Positions 8,504-17,101 are shown, counted from the first letter of the stretch. The stretch: 64,000 bases of DNA from Rossellomorea vietnamensis (GCF_025398035.1 NZ_CP104558.1:3916001-3980000); one strand, 5' to 3'. The notes: generated by a model from the sequence alone, not told the origin. Program-made: numbers and translations.

Positions 8504-8944
8504 TTGCGTATTCATTATCATCAGTTTCGCTCGTTACCCGAAGACCATATCATGAATGGAATGGTGACATTACACGGATCTATATTTGAAACATCGAACG
8601 ATTTGATCACTAAAATGGCCAATAAGCCTGAAATATTAATAGATGTGGCGATGGAAGATTCCAGAGTCATTGGATACAAAATAGGCTACCAACTGGACCC
8701 CGATACCTTTTATAGTTGGTTGGGAGGCGTGGATCCGGTCTACCGAAAACAGGGAATTGCGGCAGAGCTCATGAAACGGCAGCATCAAACGTTGAAGGAA
8801 CTTGGCTATACGTTGGTGCAAACGAAAACCATGAATAAATGGCGCAGTATGCTGATTCTCAATATCAAGAATGGTTTTGATGTCATCGATACGTATACAG
8901 ATGCGAAAGGCTTGCATAAGATCATTCTGGAAAAGAAGTTATAG
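8504..8944 (+). CDS. GNAT-family N-acetyltransferase
   Basis: This 146-residue acetyltransferase has the acetyl-CoA-binding motif A in GGVDPVYRKQGIAAELMKRQ. The R/Q-x-x-G-x-A loop binds the pyrophosphate of CoA. The TTG start is supported by AGGAGG at 8491-8496, 7 bases upstream, and by the N-terminal strand MRIHYHQFRSLPEDH. The last strand is GLHKIILEKKL. The substrate is unknown. It is the second gene of the HAD operon, 15 bases after the HAD stop. GNATs of this length often modify amino groups of small molecules, but nothing here narrows it. Confidence 0.82.
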   Translation: MRIHYHQFRSLPEDHIMNGMVTLHGSIFETSNDLITKMANKPEILIDVAMEDSRVIGYKIGYQLDPDTFYSWLGGVDPVYRKQGIAAELMKRQHQTLKELGYTLVQTKTMNKWRSMLILNIKNGFDVIDTYTDAKGLHKIILEKKL

Positions 8945-8962
8945 CAGAGCGGAGGGGATTCC

Positions 8963-9634
8963 ATGCAAAACAGTTTACCTGCACAGGAACCAATACCTGT
9001 TACAGAAGATGCTTCGACCATTGGATTTAAAACGCTATTAATCTATTTGGTCATATTGGCTCTTCCAGGTTATTTCATCAATCAATTGCCTCTTCAGAAC
9101 TATGACGGACTGAAAGGTCTCATTTGGTTTTTATATTTTATGTCAGTCACGCTGGGTTATAAGAATATCAGGACATTCATGGTTTCCCTAATGAAAGTGG
9201 AAGTATTCAAGAAACCAGGAACCTATCTATGGATTTTTCTCACCTTTATGCTTCCTTACGTATTATTGCACCTAAGTCTCCATTTCGAAGTACTGCTCGA
9301 CAAATACTATATTTTTTACTTCAATAATCATATGCTCCATGCAAGCAGCTGGCGAGAGACAATCGATGTAGCGGTCCTGACACCGATCTCTGAAGAAATT
9401 ATATTCAGGGGCATTTTGCTGACGGTCCTTTTAAAATTCGTAAAGCCATTTTGGGCAGTCGGCATTACATCGATCTTATTTGGACTCATCCACCCATCGG
9501 AAATTTGGCTGTTCACTGTACTGGCTGGCTTCCTTTTAACGCTGACGGCTTATAAAACCAAATCGATACTGCCGGCGATGGTGGCTCATTCATTGTGGAA
9601 CCTATATATGGTGCAGTTGTTTCTATTTTTTTGA
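8963..9634 (+). CDS. CPBP-family intramembrane metalloprotease
   Basis: This 223-residue membrane protein belongs to the CPBP (CAAX protease/bacteriocin-processing, Abi) family. Motif 1 is EEIIFRG at about residues 144-150. Motif 2 is FGLIHP and motif 3 is AMVAHSLWNLY, which supply the Glu and His metal and catalytic residues of this protease fold. Six or so hydrophobic segments are visible. Bacterial members process peptides or give bacteriocin self-immunity. It is the third gene of the HAD, GNAT and CPBP operon. The RBS is GGAGGGG. No bacteriocin precursor is visible next to it, so the substrate remains open. Confidence 0.88.
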   Translation: MQNSLPAQEPIPVTEDASTIGFKTLLIYLVILALPGYFINQLPLQNYDGLKGLIWFLYFMSVTLGYKNIRTFMVSLMKVEVFKKPGTYLWIFLTFMLPYVLLHLSLHFEVLLDKYYIFYFNNHMLHASSWRETIDVAVLTPISEEIIFRGILLTVLLKFVKPFWAVGITSILFGLIHPSEIWLFTVLAGFLLTLTAYKTKSILPAMVAHSLWNLYMVQLFLFF

Positions 9635-9655
9635 TGACAGGAGGGGAGCGAATCT

Positions 9656-10105
9656 GTGAAAAAAATAAGTATTGTGCTAGGTTTGATCCTGCTGGTCGCT
9701 ATACTGGCCAATCTGCATACGATCATCGCTTCAGCCAAATGGTATTCATTCGAGCATAACAAGAACGTTTCAACCGAAACCAAAACCATAACGTATCGTG
9801 ACATATTAGAGAGGTTGTACCAACAAAGAAAAGTGGCAGCAGAATTGGAAGACACGGTTGTTTATTCAAGGATAGGGGATGAAGTACGAAAAGGGGCTGA
9901 TGATGCTTCTGATTACCAAATATTATTAGCGCACAACGAGCAGATTACTTCTTTGAAAGTGAAGTTGCCGATCACCACGTTCACAGATGGCGATAAGACC
10001 ATAGAGTTTATTTCAGGGCATGGGGAAGTGTTAGAAATATGTGAGGACGGTCAATGGGAAGATTTTAATGGATCTTTGCAGAAGTTAATGAAAAAAGCCC
10101 AGTAA
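9656..10105 (+). CDS. Exported or membrane-anchored hypothetical protein, 149 aa
   Basis: This GTG-started ORF of 149 codons has AGGAGGGGAGCG upstream. The N-terminus MKKISIVLGLILLVAILAN is a signal peptide or single TM anchor. The rest is a soluble extracytoplasmic domain of charged helices and strands (TITYRDILERLYQQRKVAAE, later TIEFISGHGEVLEICEDGQW). I do not recognise a family. It is the last gene of the four-gene operon begun at 7805, with a terminator directly after. Its proximity to an intramembrane protease is suggestive only. Confidence 0.6.
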   Translation: MKKISIVLGLILLVAILANLHTIIASAKWYSFEHNKNVSTETKTITYRDILERLYQQRKVAAELEDTVVYSRIGDEVRKGADDASDYQILLAHNEQITSLKVKLPITTFTDGDKTIEFISGHGEVLEICEDGQWEDFNGSLQKLMKKAQ

Positions 10106-10107
10106 AA

Positions 10108-10137
10108 AACGCTCAGAAAAAATGACTCTGAGCGTTC
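10108..10137. terminator. Bidirectional terminator between convergent genes
   Basis: AACGCTCAGA (10108-10117) and TCTGAGCGTT (10127-10136) form a perfect 10-bp stem. The minus-strand reading has the better T-tract, from the A-run at 10104-10109, and terminates the GIY-YIG transcript. Confidence 0.8.
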
Positions 10138-10143
10138 TTGTGA

Positions 10144-10503
10144 TCATCTAGCCTGCTTCTGATTATATCCCTGCTCCCCATAAGGCTGCACTTTCTCCAA
10201 CCACTTTTCCTCCAGCTCAGCAAGAGCTTCTTTCTCCGTAACAAATGGATCATCATTCTTTTTCAATTTCTCCAGCACCTCGAAGGTAAAAGCGTCTTTA
10301 CCAAGCTGGTTCCATTCGGTTTGTAACGCTTTACTGGTCGTGAATCCATTGTTATCGAGCATAAACTTAATCCCGTTCAAGGTCTTCAAGTTCTTCGTGC
10401 TTCCGATATAAATTTTATTGTTTTGCTTGTTTGTAATTTGAAAGACACCCGCTTCAACCGGTGTTTCTTTGTATTGTTGTTTTAACTCCCGTTTTCGATC
10501 CAT
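10144..10503 (-). CDS. GIY-YIG nuclease-family protein
   Basis: This 119-residue protein has a single GIY-YIG module. GVFQITNKQNNKIYIGSTKN carries the two conserved strands (here GVF...IYIG) and the TKNL loop, and a later TEWNQLGKDAFTFEVLE follows with the conserved Glu region. Stand-alone members in Bacillus are predicted nucleases of unknown target. I chose the ATG at 10503 because GGGAGG (plus 10511-10518) lies 7 bases upstream. A longer frame to 10578 would overlap the upstream gene. It sits 16 bases after the DUF2087 gene, so they are likely one transcript. Confidence 0.85.
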   Translation of the reverse strand: MDRKRELKQQYKETPVEAGVFQITNKQNNKIYIGSTKNLKTLNGIKFMLDNNGFTTSKALQTEWNQLGKDAFTFEVLEKLKKNDDPFVTEKEALAELEEKWLEKVQPYGEQGYNQKQAR

Positions 10504-10519
10504 GGTACAGACCTCCCGT

Positions 10520-11266
10520 TTATTTTTTTGCCCAATACTGGCTTCCGTCGGATTTCCGGTCGAGTAAGCCGTATTCAATCATGTATCTTCTGATGAGAAC
10601 GTAATCTTCATACATGCCTTTTAGTACCCCGTTTAATTCTTTTTCATCGTACACATGGTCTTTCTTCAACTGTTTCGAAATCTCACGAAGGACAACGAGC
10701 CTTTGTTTTTCCTTTGGCGGAAACTTCGTCAATGTCCCGTCGGAGACATATTTCTTCAGTATTTTCTCCTGTTCGTCCTGTGTAATATTGTATCGTTCAT
10801 CGACCATGGTGGCGGTTTGATGAACGGGTACAAACGTCGGGGCGTTCTCATCTTTTTCTTTGAGTAACTCCATCATGGTCAGGAAGGTCTTGGCCTGACG
10901 CTCCTTTTCTTTTAACGCAAACCGGTGATGACGGATGGTGGAGGCACTGCCAATCTCCAGTTCTTCCTGAATGTCCTTATCGTTTTTCCCTTGGTAAAAA
11001 AGGGTCAGTAAACGTTTCTGATGATCTGTAAGCCCCGTTAGCTTTTTATCCATCCCGATTAAATAATCGAACACAGAAATATGCGTACGGTCAATATGAA
11101 CACCCATATATTTTTCTGCCAGGTAAAATCGATCTTCGTGTGGATAGACCATGCCTTTTTCAATATTCTCTCCACACAAAAGACAAACAAATATCTCCTC
11201 TTCTTCAATATAGCCTCTTTTCATTTCTTCTAAAGAGGCACTCCAAAACAGGTTGGAAAGCTCCAT
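10520..11266 (-). CDS. DUF2087-domain transcriptional regulator-like protein
   Basis: This 248-residue protein has three recognisable parts. The N-terminal zinc-ribbon-like segment contains CLLCGENIEKG. The middle LuxR-like helix-turn-helix begins LTDHQKRLLTLFYQGKNDKD and continues EIGSASTIRHHRFALKEKE. The C-terminal DUF2087 domain covers KYVSDGTLTKFPPKEKQR through YMIEYGLLDRKSDGSQYW. DUF2087 proteins are annotated as putative regulators, and the targets are unknown. The frame extends upstream to 11404, but those 46 residues come from AT-rich promoter-like DNA, so I start at 11266. It is co-directional with the GIY-YIG gene. Confidence 0.78.
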   Translation of the reverse strand: MELSNLFWSASLEEMKRGYIEEEEIFVCLLCGENIEKGMVYPHEDRFYLAEKYMGVHIDRTHISVFDYLIGMDKKLTGLTDHQKRLLTLFYQGKNDKDIQEELEIGSASTIRHHRFALKEKERQAKTFLTMMELLKEKDENAPTFVPVHQTATMVDERYNITQDEQEKILKKYVSDGTLTKFPPKEKQRLVVLREISKQLKKDHVYDEKELNGVLKGMYEDYVLIRRYMIEYGLLDRKSDGSQYWAKK

Positions 11267-11453
11267 TTCTTTACACGTCCTATTCTTTTGTTGGTTATTA
11301 TACAAACTATAATTAAATTCGTTGGTTAATTTATAAACATAATATATTTTTGTTTGGTTTTTGTCAAATGAGATCTTTTTGTGAAAATAAAGGAAATTGA
11401 TCATTTGAAATAGAATCTAAAACTACGAGGTTCATCGACTGGAGGTCATAAAT

Positions 11454-12275
11454 ATGAAAGAACATATCGTCGAGGTCATCAAGCAAATCGAAATCGATCA
11501 CGATGTGAAGATATTATTTGTCTGTGAATCGGGAAGCAGAGCGTGGGGATTTCCTTCTAAAGACAGCGACTATGATGTCCGCTTCATTTATATCCATAAG
11601 CCAGACTGGTATTTATCCATCGATCAAAAGAGGGATGTGATCGAAGTTCCAGCCCGGGGTTCCGTCTCGATACCGAGTGACCCGCTGTTGGATATGAGCG
11701 GATGGGAGCTGACGAAAGCACTGAGGTTATTCCGGAAATCGAATCCTCCTCTTCTCGAATGGCTCCAATCAACGATTGTCTACTACCAGTCTTATTCCAC
11801 GGTTGATCAAATGAAGGAACTGGAGCAGAAGATCTTTTCCCCCGTTTCCTGTATGCATCATTATCTGAGCATGGCGAAGGGCAATTTCCGGGATTATGTT
11901 CAGGGAGAGGAAGTCAGGATCAAAAAATATTTGAATGTGCTCCGTCCCCTGCTGGCTGCCAAATGGATCGAGAAATATGAAACGATCCCACCGATTGAAT
12001 TTCAAGAACTGGTTGAAGAACTGGTCCCAGGGGGTGAATGGAAGGATTCGATTGGGAATTTGTTAAAACAGAAGAGAGCGGGAGAAGAGATCTACCTCGA
12101 ACCGGGGATCGATGCCATCAATGAACATCTTCAAAAAGAAATCGAACATTTAGAAGCGTATGCGAAGTCGATTAAAAAAGACATTCCTGATCCAACGGCT
12201 GAATTGGATATGCTGTTCAGGGGGGCGTTGAGGGAAGTTTGGGAGGAAGAGTGGAAGGAGTTGGGGAAACGGTGA
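11454..12275 (+). CDS. Nucleotidyltransferase of the YcgL/RlaP type
   Basis: This 273-residue protein of the DNA-polymerase-beta-like nucleotidyltransferase superfamily matches the group that includes B. subtilis YcgL and RNA-ligase-associated members. The active-site signature is VCESGSRAWGFPSKDSDYDV, where the G-S-R and D-x-D residues bind NTP and metal. A helical C-terminal part follows (EWLQSTIVYYQ, LRPLLAAKWIEKYE). The target is not known, and nucleic-acid repair or tRNA modification has been proposed for the wider family. The RBS is GGAGG. It is divergent from the DUF2087/GIY-YIG pair and monocistronic. Confidence 0.85.
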   Translation: MKEHIVEVIKQIEIDHDVKILFVCESGSRAWGFPSKDSDYDVRFIYIHKPDWYLSIDQKRDVIEVPARGSVSIPSDPLLDMSGWELTKALRLFRKSNPPLLEWLQSTIVYYQSYSTVDQMKELEQKIFSPVSCMHHYLSMAKGNFRDYVQGEEVRIKKYLNVLRPLLAAKWIEKYETIPPIEFQELVEELVPGGEWKDSIGNLLKQKRAGEEIYLEPGIDAINEHLQKEIEHLEAYAKSIKKDIPDPTAELDMLFRGALREVWEEEWKELGKR

Positions 12276-12302
12276 GGGTGAGGTAAAGGGAATAACTGAT
12301 CA

Positions 12303-12418
12303 TGGACTGCTTTTTGTTAAAAATGTTATAAAATCATAGAATAGCAGGTCGGAAAGGTTCAATATTACGTTCAGACAAAAGAGTTCCAACCCAGCTTATG
12401 GGGTTGGAGCTCCTTTTT
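12303..12418 (+). ncRNA. Possible short transcript ending in a strong terminator
   Basis: A strong hairpin, GAGTTCCAACCC (12381-12392) with GGGTTGGAGCTC (12401-12412), is followed by TTTTT and lies 105 bases after the previous stop. A possible promoter (TGGACT at 12303-12308, TATAAA at 12327-12332, spacer 18) sits between them. It is either a small RNA of about 80 bases or simply the 3' UTR terminator of the nucleotidyltransferase gene. Confidence 0.35.
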
Positions 12419-12457
12419 GGTCTTAATTATCTTGAAGAGAGAGGGGGAGAGGGATTA

Positions 12458-12531
12458 ATTGCGTCATTTCCGGCGATGATTGCGTCATTTTCTCGTTTAT
12501 TGCGTCATTTTCAAATTAATTGCGTATTTTT
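12458..12531. repeat. Four phased direct repeats of ATTGCGTCATTT
   Basis: ATTGCGTCATTT occurs at 12458, 12479 and 12499, with a fourth copy (ATTGCGTATTTT) at 12519. The start-to-start spacing is 21, 20 and 20 bases, close to two DNA turns. It lies between the terminator at 12412 and the convergent small membrane gene, in non-coding DNA. Confidence 0.8.
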
Positions 12532-12561
12532 CCAAATAATACCTTTAGTACCCACCTCTAA

Positions 12562-12735
12562 CTAACGCCGACCTACCCCCTTATTACTACCCCTATTAAA
12601 CCAATACATAAGAAAAAAACCCAATGTAAATCCACCACTCAATGTCAGGATCAATGTCATCTCGTAATCACCGAGTAGGAATAAGAACATAAATATGATG
12701 ATCCCGACAACAAATGGAAAGTACCAGCGATTCAT
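12562..12735 (-). CDS. Small two-helix membrane protein, 57 aa
   Basis: This minus-strand ORF of 57 codons has AAGGAGG (plus 12742-12749) 6-7 bases before ATG 12735. The product starts MNRWYFPFVVGIIIFMFLFL and contains a second hydrophobic stretch, LILTLSGGFTLGFFLMYW, ending in a basic tail (NRGSNKGVGRR). Two transmembrane helices with a short acidic loop (GDYEM) are therefore predicted. I know no family name. It is divergent from the lnr-like operon, and its intergenic region could hold a shared regulatory zone. The ribosome site and clean hydrophobic pattern make it convincing despite the size. Confidence 0.65.
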   Translation of the reverse strand: MNRWYFPFVVGIIIFMFLFLLGDYEMTLILTLSGGFTLGFFLMYWFNRGSNKGVGRR

Positions 12736-12932
12736 CGGAATGCCTCCTTGTTAATTTTTGTAATTTATACTTATGGTTTTTTTACCCAACTACAGGGATT
12801 ATAATCTTTTAGTGTCATAGTATCTTATCTACAAACCCCACCTTACCAAACCACCCAAATAAGATTATAATGGTAATATCTTCTACCTCTATGTTCAGGC
12901 ATGAAGAGAAATCTCACGATAGAGGTGAATCC

Positions 12933-14123
12933 ATGAAACTGACTTTCTTAAGCATTCTCCGTCTGGTCATGTTCACCATGATCAGTTACATCTATTATTC
13001 TTCTGGTGGTACACCATCAACGGCACAAACCATGTATGTGATCATAGCGGGAATCGGATTTATACTGAATCATTTTTTACTGGCGTCCACTCGAAATCAG
13101 ACCTATTATCCCCTTGCCCTCGATTTCATCCTCATTACAGGGTTTGTCTATTTTTATCCTGGATCGTCTCTGTATTTGATCCTGTTTGGGGTAAATGCAG
13201 TGACACTGTTCTTGTCTGCTAAAGATAACCGGGTCCTATGGGGATTCAGCTTAACCTTTTTCATCATTTGGTTCAGCTCTATGTACTATACTTATCAAGT
13301 GACAGGCACATTTTCGCTCTTGGAAAATCTCATCAATTTCAGCTTAATCGTATTCGAAGCAGTCGTCGGACGGCTCATACATAAACTGTTCCATGCACGG
13401 GCAAAAATTGAAACCCAGTACGGGGAGCTGCAGGAAACTCACACGGCGTTAACGTCCGCCCATGAGCAATTACATCACTACTCAAAACAGGTGGAGGAGT
13501 TGACGCTGATTCGCGAAAGGAACCGGATTTCCGGGGAAATCCATGATACGGTCGGCCATAAGATGACGGCGCTTCTCGTTCAGCTTCAGGTAGCAAAGGA
13601 GCTGATGGATTCACATCCTGACATGAGCAGACAGAAAATGGAGCTCTGTGAAGACCTGGCGAGGGAGACCCTTCAGGAGATCCGCCTGTCGGTCAGGACC
13701 TTGAAGGATCACGATCAGCCGCAATCCTTCATCACAACAGTCCGCAAACTGCTGGAGGATTATCAGGTGATGACGGGTCTCGTCTCCAGTTTTACCGTCA
13801 AAGGGGATGTGACGACCATCCCAATCTCCATCCAGCTTGACCTGACCCGGGTCATACAGGAATCGATCACCAATGCCGTCCGCCACGGGGAAGCAAAGGA
13901 ATGCAGCGTCATGCTCGAAGTCACGGAATCCATGGTGGAAATCCGAATTCAGGATGACGGAAAAGGGTCTGCGGACATCAATCCCGGATTCGGCTTGAAG
14001 CATATGCGGGACAGAATCCACGAACATGGAGGGACCACCGTATTTGAAAGTGCGAAAGAAGGGTTCCGTGTGAAAGCAACGGTGCCTTTAATAGAGATGA
14101 AATGGCAAATGGGGGGATCATAA
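12933..14123 (+). CDS. lnrJ: Sensor histidine kinase, LnrJ (YfiJ)-like
   Basis: This 396-residue kinase has about six N-terminal membrane segments (residues 1-150), a coiled linker, a HisKA_3 dimerisation domain with the phospho-His at about residue 204 in RNRISGEIHDTVGHKMTALL, and an HATPase domain with N (ITNAVRHGEA), G1 (DDGKGS) and G2 (GFGLKHMRDRI) boxes. The five-gene order kinase, regulator, ATPase, permease, permease and their lengths match B. subtilis lnrJKLMN (yfiJKLMN), the linearmycin-sensing and resistance system. I start at 12933 (AGAGGTGA upstream) rather than the frame's first ATG at 12870. The stop overlaps the regulator start (TAATG), so they are translationally coupled. Confidence 0.8.
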   Translation: MKLTFLSILRLVMFTMISYIYYSSGGTPSTAQTMYVIIAGIGFILNHFLLASTRNQTYYPLALDFILITGFVYFYPGSSLYLILFGVNAVTLFLSAKDNRVLWGFSLTFFIIWFSSMYYTYQVTGTFSLLENLINFSLIVFEAVVGRLIHKLFHARAKIETQYGELQETHTALTSAHEQLHHYSKQVEELTLIRERNRISGEIHDTVGHKMTALLVQLQVAKELMDSHPDMSRQKMELCEDLARETLQEIRLSVRTLKDHDQPQSFITTVRKLLEDYQVMTGLVSSFTVKGDVTTIPISIQLDLTRVIQESITNAVRHGEAKECSVMLEVTESMVEIRIQDDGKGSADINPGFGLKHMRDRIHEHGGTTVFESAKEGFRVKATVPLIEMKWQMGGS

Positions 14124-14779
14124 TGGTCAGAATTTTAATCGTGGATGATCAGGAATTAATGAGGGACGGACTTGCCACGATATTGGATTTGAGGCAGGAA
14201 ATCGAGGTGGCAGGGGTTGCGTCTAACGGGCAGGAAGCGTTCGAGAAAGCCGGGGAACTCCGTCCGGACATCGTATTAATGGATATTCGCATGCCAATCG
14301 CGAGCGGAGTGGAAGGAACAAAACTGATTACCACCAACTATCCCGACATCAAGGTCCTCATGCTCACTACTTTCAACGACAGCGAGCTCATTTTTGAAGC
14401 ACTGGAAGAAGGGGCGAGTGGATACTTACTGAAAGATATGCCGACGGATGCCATCGTCCAGGCAATCATGACGGTTCAATCGGGGGGTATGGTGCTACCG
14501 AAAGAGCTGACGGCGGATATCGTAAGGGAAATGAGACGGAATCAGCCGGCAGAACAAATCCACACAGTCCCGGAAATCGTGAAGGACCTGACGGAAAGGG
14601 AACTGGAGGTTCTTCAACAGCTCGGTCTCGGACTGAACAACAAGGAAATTGCGGAGAAACTGTATATATCCGAAGGCACCGTAAAGAATCATGTGTCCAA
14701 TCTTATCAGTAAGCTTCAATTAAGGGACCGCACCCAGGCGGCGATCTTTGCCGTCCGCTATCACATCACGCATTATTGA
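14123..14779 (+). CDS. lnrK: Response regulator, LnrK (YfiK)-like
   Basis: This 218-residue NarL/LuxR-family response regulator has a receiver domain with an acidic pair (VDDQELMRDG), phospho-acceptor Asp54 in IVLMDIRMP, the T/K switch residues in MLTTFND and GYLLKDMP, and a C-terminal helix-turn-helix (LTERELEVLQQL, NKEIAEKLYISEGTVKNHVS). The start at 14123 shares a base with the kinase stop, and GGGGGGATC lies upstream. By homology it activates the downstream ABC genes when the kinase senses membrane-active compounds. A terminator separates it from the transporter genes. Confidence 0.85.
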   Translation: MVRILIVDDQELMRDGLATILDLRQEIEVAGVASNGQEAFEKAGELRPDIVLMDIRMPIASGVEGTKLITTNYPDIKVLMLTTFNDSELIFEALEEGASGYLLKDMPTDAIVQAIMTVQSGGMVLPKELTADIVREMRRNQPAEQIHTVPEIVKDLTERELEVLQQLGLGLNNKEIAEKLYISEGTVKNHVSNLISKLQLRDRTQAAIFAVRYHITHY

Positions 14780-14809
14780 ACCATGACTTTCAGCATAGTA
14801 TCCCTATGA

Positions 14810-14837
14810 AATACAGCTATCAAAGCTGTATTTTTTT
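14810..14837 (+). terminator. Terminator between regulator and ABC genes
   Basis: AATACAGCT (14810-14818) pairs with AGCTGTATT (14824-14832), and seven Ts follow from 14831. It separates the two-component genes from the exporter genes, so the exporter probably has its own inducible promoter. Confidence 0.8.
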
Positions 14838-14864
14838 ATGTTCAAATTCTATCGCAGGAGGGAT

Positions 14865-14891
14865 TTGGAAAAGGAAGATCCCCGCTATACT
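14865..14891 (+). promoter_or_regulatory. Candidate promoter of the exporter genes
   Basis: TTGGAA (14865-14870) and TATACT (14886-14891) are separated by a short 15-base spacer, which would suit an activator-dependent promoter. LnrK-like regulation from sites just upstream is an inference. Confidence 0.45.
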
Positions 14892-14925
14892 TAAGCTATA
14901 GTCAATGAAAAAAGGGTGTGGAGAT

Positions 14926-15861
14926 ATGCTGGAAGTGAAAGAACTGAAGAAAAGCTATGGAAAAAAAGAGGTCGTGAAGAACGTATCCTTTATGATCGAA
15001 AAGGGGGAGGCGTTCGGATTGCTGGGACCAAACGGAGCGGGGAAATCAACGACGATTTCCATGATTTGCGGACTTGTCCCGTATGATCAAGGGGAAGTGC
15101 TCGTGGCCAGTCAATCGGTGAAACAATTTCCGTTGCTGGTTAAAAAGAAAATCGGGGTGGTCCCCCAGGAAATTGCCCTGTATCCAACGATGTCAGCAAG
15201 GGATAATCTGTTGTTCTGGGGGAAGATGTACGATTTGACCGGAGCACAGGCAAAGAAACGGGTGGAGGAAGTCCTCGAAATCGTGGGACTGAAGGAGCGG
15301 GGGAAAGATAGGATTGAAACCTTCTCCGGAGGGATGAAGCGGAGAATCAACATCGGAGCCGCCTTGATGCACGAACCGGAATTATTGATCATGGATGAGC
15401 CGACGGTGGGGATCGATCCACAGTCGCGCAATCACATCCTTGAAACCGTCAAAGCACTCAATGAAAAAGGCATGACCATCATATACACGAGTCATTACAT
15501 GGAGGAAGTGGAGTTCCTTTGTAACCGCGTCGGCATCATGGATCATGGGGAAGTGATTGCCCTCGGAACGAAGTCGGAATTGTGCAGCCGGCTAACGGGA
15601 AGCAGCTTCATTCAGATAAAGGTGGAAAATCTATCGGATGATGCGAGGAAGGAGTTGGAAAAGGCGGGGGATATAGGACGAATCGCTTTTCAACAGGAAG
15701 CCGGCATCATCGAAGTATTTGCACCGAACCCCCAGGAAGTCGTGGCCTCGGTCATCACGTCCGGCGTCCATGCAGGATTGAAGATTAAATCCGTTGAAAT
15801 CAAAGAATCGAATCTAGAGACACTTTTCCTGCAGCTGACAGGACGAACGTTACGGGATTAG
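14926..15861 (+). CDS. lnrL: ABC exporter ATPase, LnrL (YfiL)-like
   Basis: This 311-residue ATP-binding protein has Walker A GPNGAGKST at residues 34-42, Q-loop VVPQEIALYPT, signature FSGGMKRRINIG, Walker B LLIMDEPTVGID and a switch His in IYTSHYMEE. The C-terminal extension of about 80 residues is typical of drug- and lipopeptide-export ATPases. It energises the two following permeases, probably expelling linearmycin-like polyenes or other membrane-active compounds. I use ATG 14926 instead of the frame's first ATG at 14905, since homologues begin close to LEVKELKKSYG. It is 13 bases from the next gene. Confidence 0.85.
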   Translation: MLEVKELKKSYGKKEVVKNVSFMIEKGEAFGLLGPNGAGKSTTISMICGLVPYDQGEVLVASQSVKQFPLLVKKKIGVVPQEIALYPTMSARDNLLFWGKMYDLTGAQAKKRVEEVLEIVGLKERGKDRIETFSGGMKRRINIGAALMHEPELLIMDEPTVGIDPQSRNHILETVKALNEKGMTIIYTSHYMEEVEFLCNRVGIMDHGEVIALGTKSELCSRLTGSSFIQIKVENLSDDARKELEKAGDIGRIAFQQEAGIIEVFAPNPQEVVASVITSGVHAGLKIKSVEIKESNLETLFLQLTGRTLRD

Positions 15862-15873
15862 GAGGAGATAGAC

Positions 15874-17088
15874 ATGAGCATGTTCACCATTGCATGGAAA
15901 GATATCAGGATCCGTCTCAAGGATCGGAAGTCCTTTATCACACTATTATTGATGCCGATCGTCCTGACAGCCATCCTTGGATCTGCTTTAAGCGGTGCTT
16001 TCAGTGAAAATGGATCGCTTCCAGAACTGACTGCAGGAGTCGTGGTTACCTCACAAGATGAGCTCACAGATCAATTCCTGCACAACACCCTGCAGGGAGA
16101 AGAATTGAAGGACAGTATCACCTTAAAGAATTTTAAAACAGAAGCCGACTTGCGGGACGCCATCGGGGAGGGGAAGGTGGATGCCGGCCTCGTCATCCCG
16201 AACGGTTGGGGAGACGGGATAGTGAACGGGGAAACCGTACCGGTCAAACTATTCAAAGATCCCGGTAAAGACATTCAGTACACCATCCTTTCCACTATCA
16301 CCGAATCCTTCACGAACCGTGTGGCAACGGTATCAGCGGCTACACGGACCGTGGGTCAGGAGTTGAGCTCGGCTGTGCCGGTGTCCAATCAGATTATCGA
16401 TCTTTCCGCTGCCATGAAGAATCTATCAGAAGAACTTAGTGCGATTGCAGATTCAAAGGAAAACGGGGTCATCACTCAAAAAGACGGCAAGGAATCTCTT
16501 TCAGGCATGCAATACTACGCTGCCGCCATGGGAGTCATGTTCATTTTGTTCAACACCACCATCGGGGCCAAAACCATCCTTCAGGAGCGGAATACCGACA
16601 CATTGGCAAGGCTGATGGTCACTCCCGTCCGTCACTCATCCATTATGGGAGGGAAGTTTCTCGGGACCCTCTCGTTCACGATCCTTCAGTTTTCAGTGTT
16701 CGTTATCTCCACCCGGTTGTTATTTGGAGTGGACTGGGGCAGCAATGGGTGGCAGCTGATCCTTGTAGGCTTCGCATATTCCGTTACGGTTTCAGGTCTT
16801 TCCATGTTGCTTGCGGGATTCCTTACGGATGAAAAGACGGCAGACTCCATCGGGGGGATCGGCGTGCAGGTTCTCGCCCTTCTTGGCGGTTCGATGATCC
16901 CACTGGCATCGTTCCCTGACGCCTTACAGAAGTTCGCCTCCATCGCCCCCAATAAGTGGGCCCTCGGCGGATTTCTTGATATTATGAACGGAACGTCGTG
17001 GAATAGTCTTGTCCTGCCTGTCGCTATACTCGTACTGAGCGGTCTTCTGGCATTGTGGATCGGTTCATTGAAATTAAAGCTTAGATAA
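15874..17088 (+). CDS. lnrM: ABC-2 type permease, LnrM (YfiM)-like
   Basis: This 404-residue ABC-2 permease has the standard layout: TM1 at residues 20-40 (FITLLLMPIVLTAILGSAL), a large extracytoplasmic domain of about 180 residues, then five C-terminal TM segments starting with MQYYAAAMGVMFILFNTTIG. The cytoplasmic ERNTDTLARLMVTPV coupling segment is the typical ABC2 motif that contacts the ATPase. It probably pairs with the next permease as a heterodimer. AGGAGG precedes the start. It is co-transcribed with the ATPase gene. Confidence 0.85.
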   Translation: MSMFTIAWKDIRIRLKDRKSFITLLLMPIVLTAILGSALSGAFSENGSLPELTAGVVVTSQDELTDQFLHNTLQGEELKDSITLKNFKTEADLRDAIGEGKVDAGLVIPNGWGDGIVNGETVPVKLFKDPGKDIQYTILSTITESFTNRVATVSAATRTVGQELSSAVPVSNQIIDLSAAMKNLSEELSAIADSKENGVITQKDGKESLSGMQYYAAAMGVMFILFNTTIGAKTILQERNTDTLARLMVTPVRHSSIMGGKFLGTLSFTILQFSVFVISTRLLFGVDWGSNGWQLILVGFAYSVTVSGLSMLLAGFLTDEKTADSIGGIGVQVLALLGGSMIPLASFPDALQKFASIAPNKWALGGFLDIMNGTSWNSLVLPVAILVLSGLLALWIGSLKLKLR

Positions 17089-17101
17089 GGAGAGAAATAG
17101 G

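Noticed and set aside
12870-12932. Upstream start for the lnrJ-like kinase
   Set aside because: AGAGGTGA is next to ATG 12933, and the upstream residues are unlike a kinase N-terminus.
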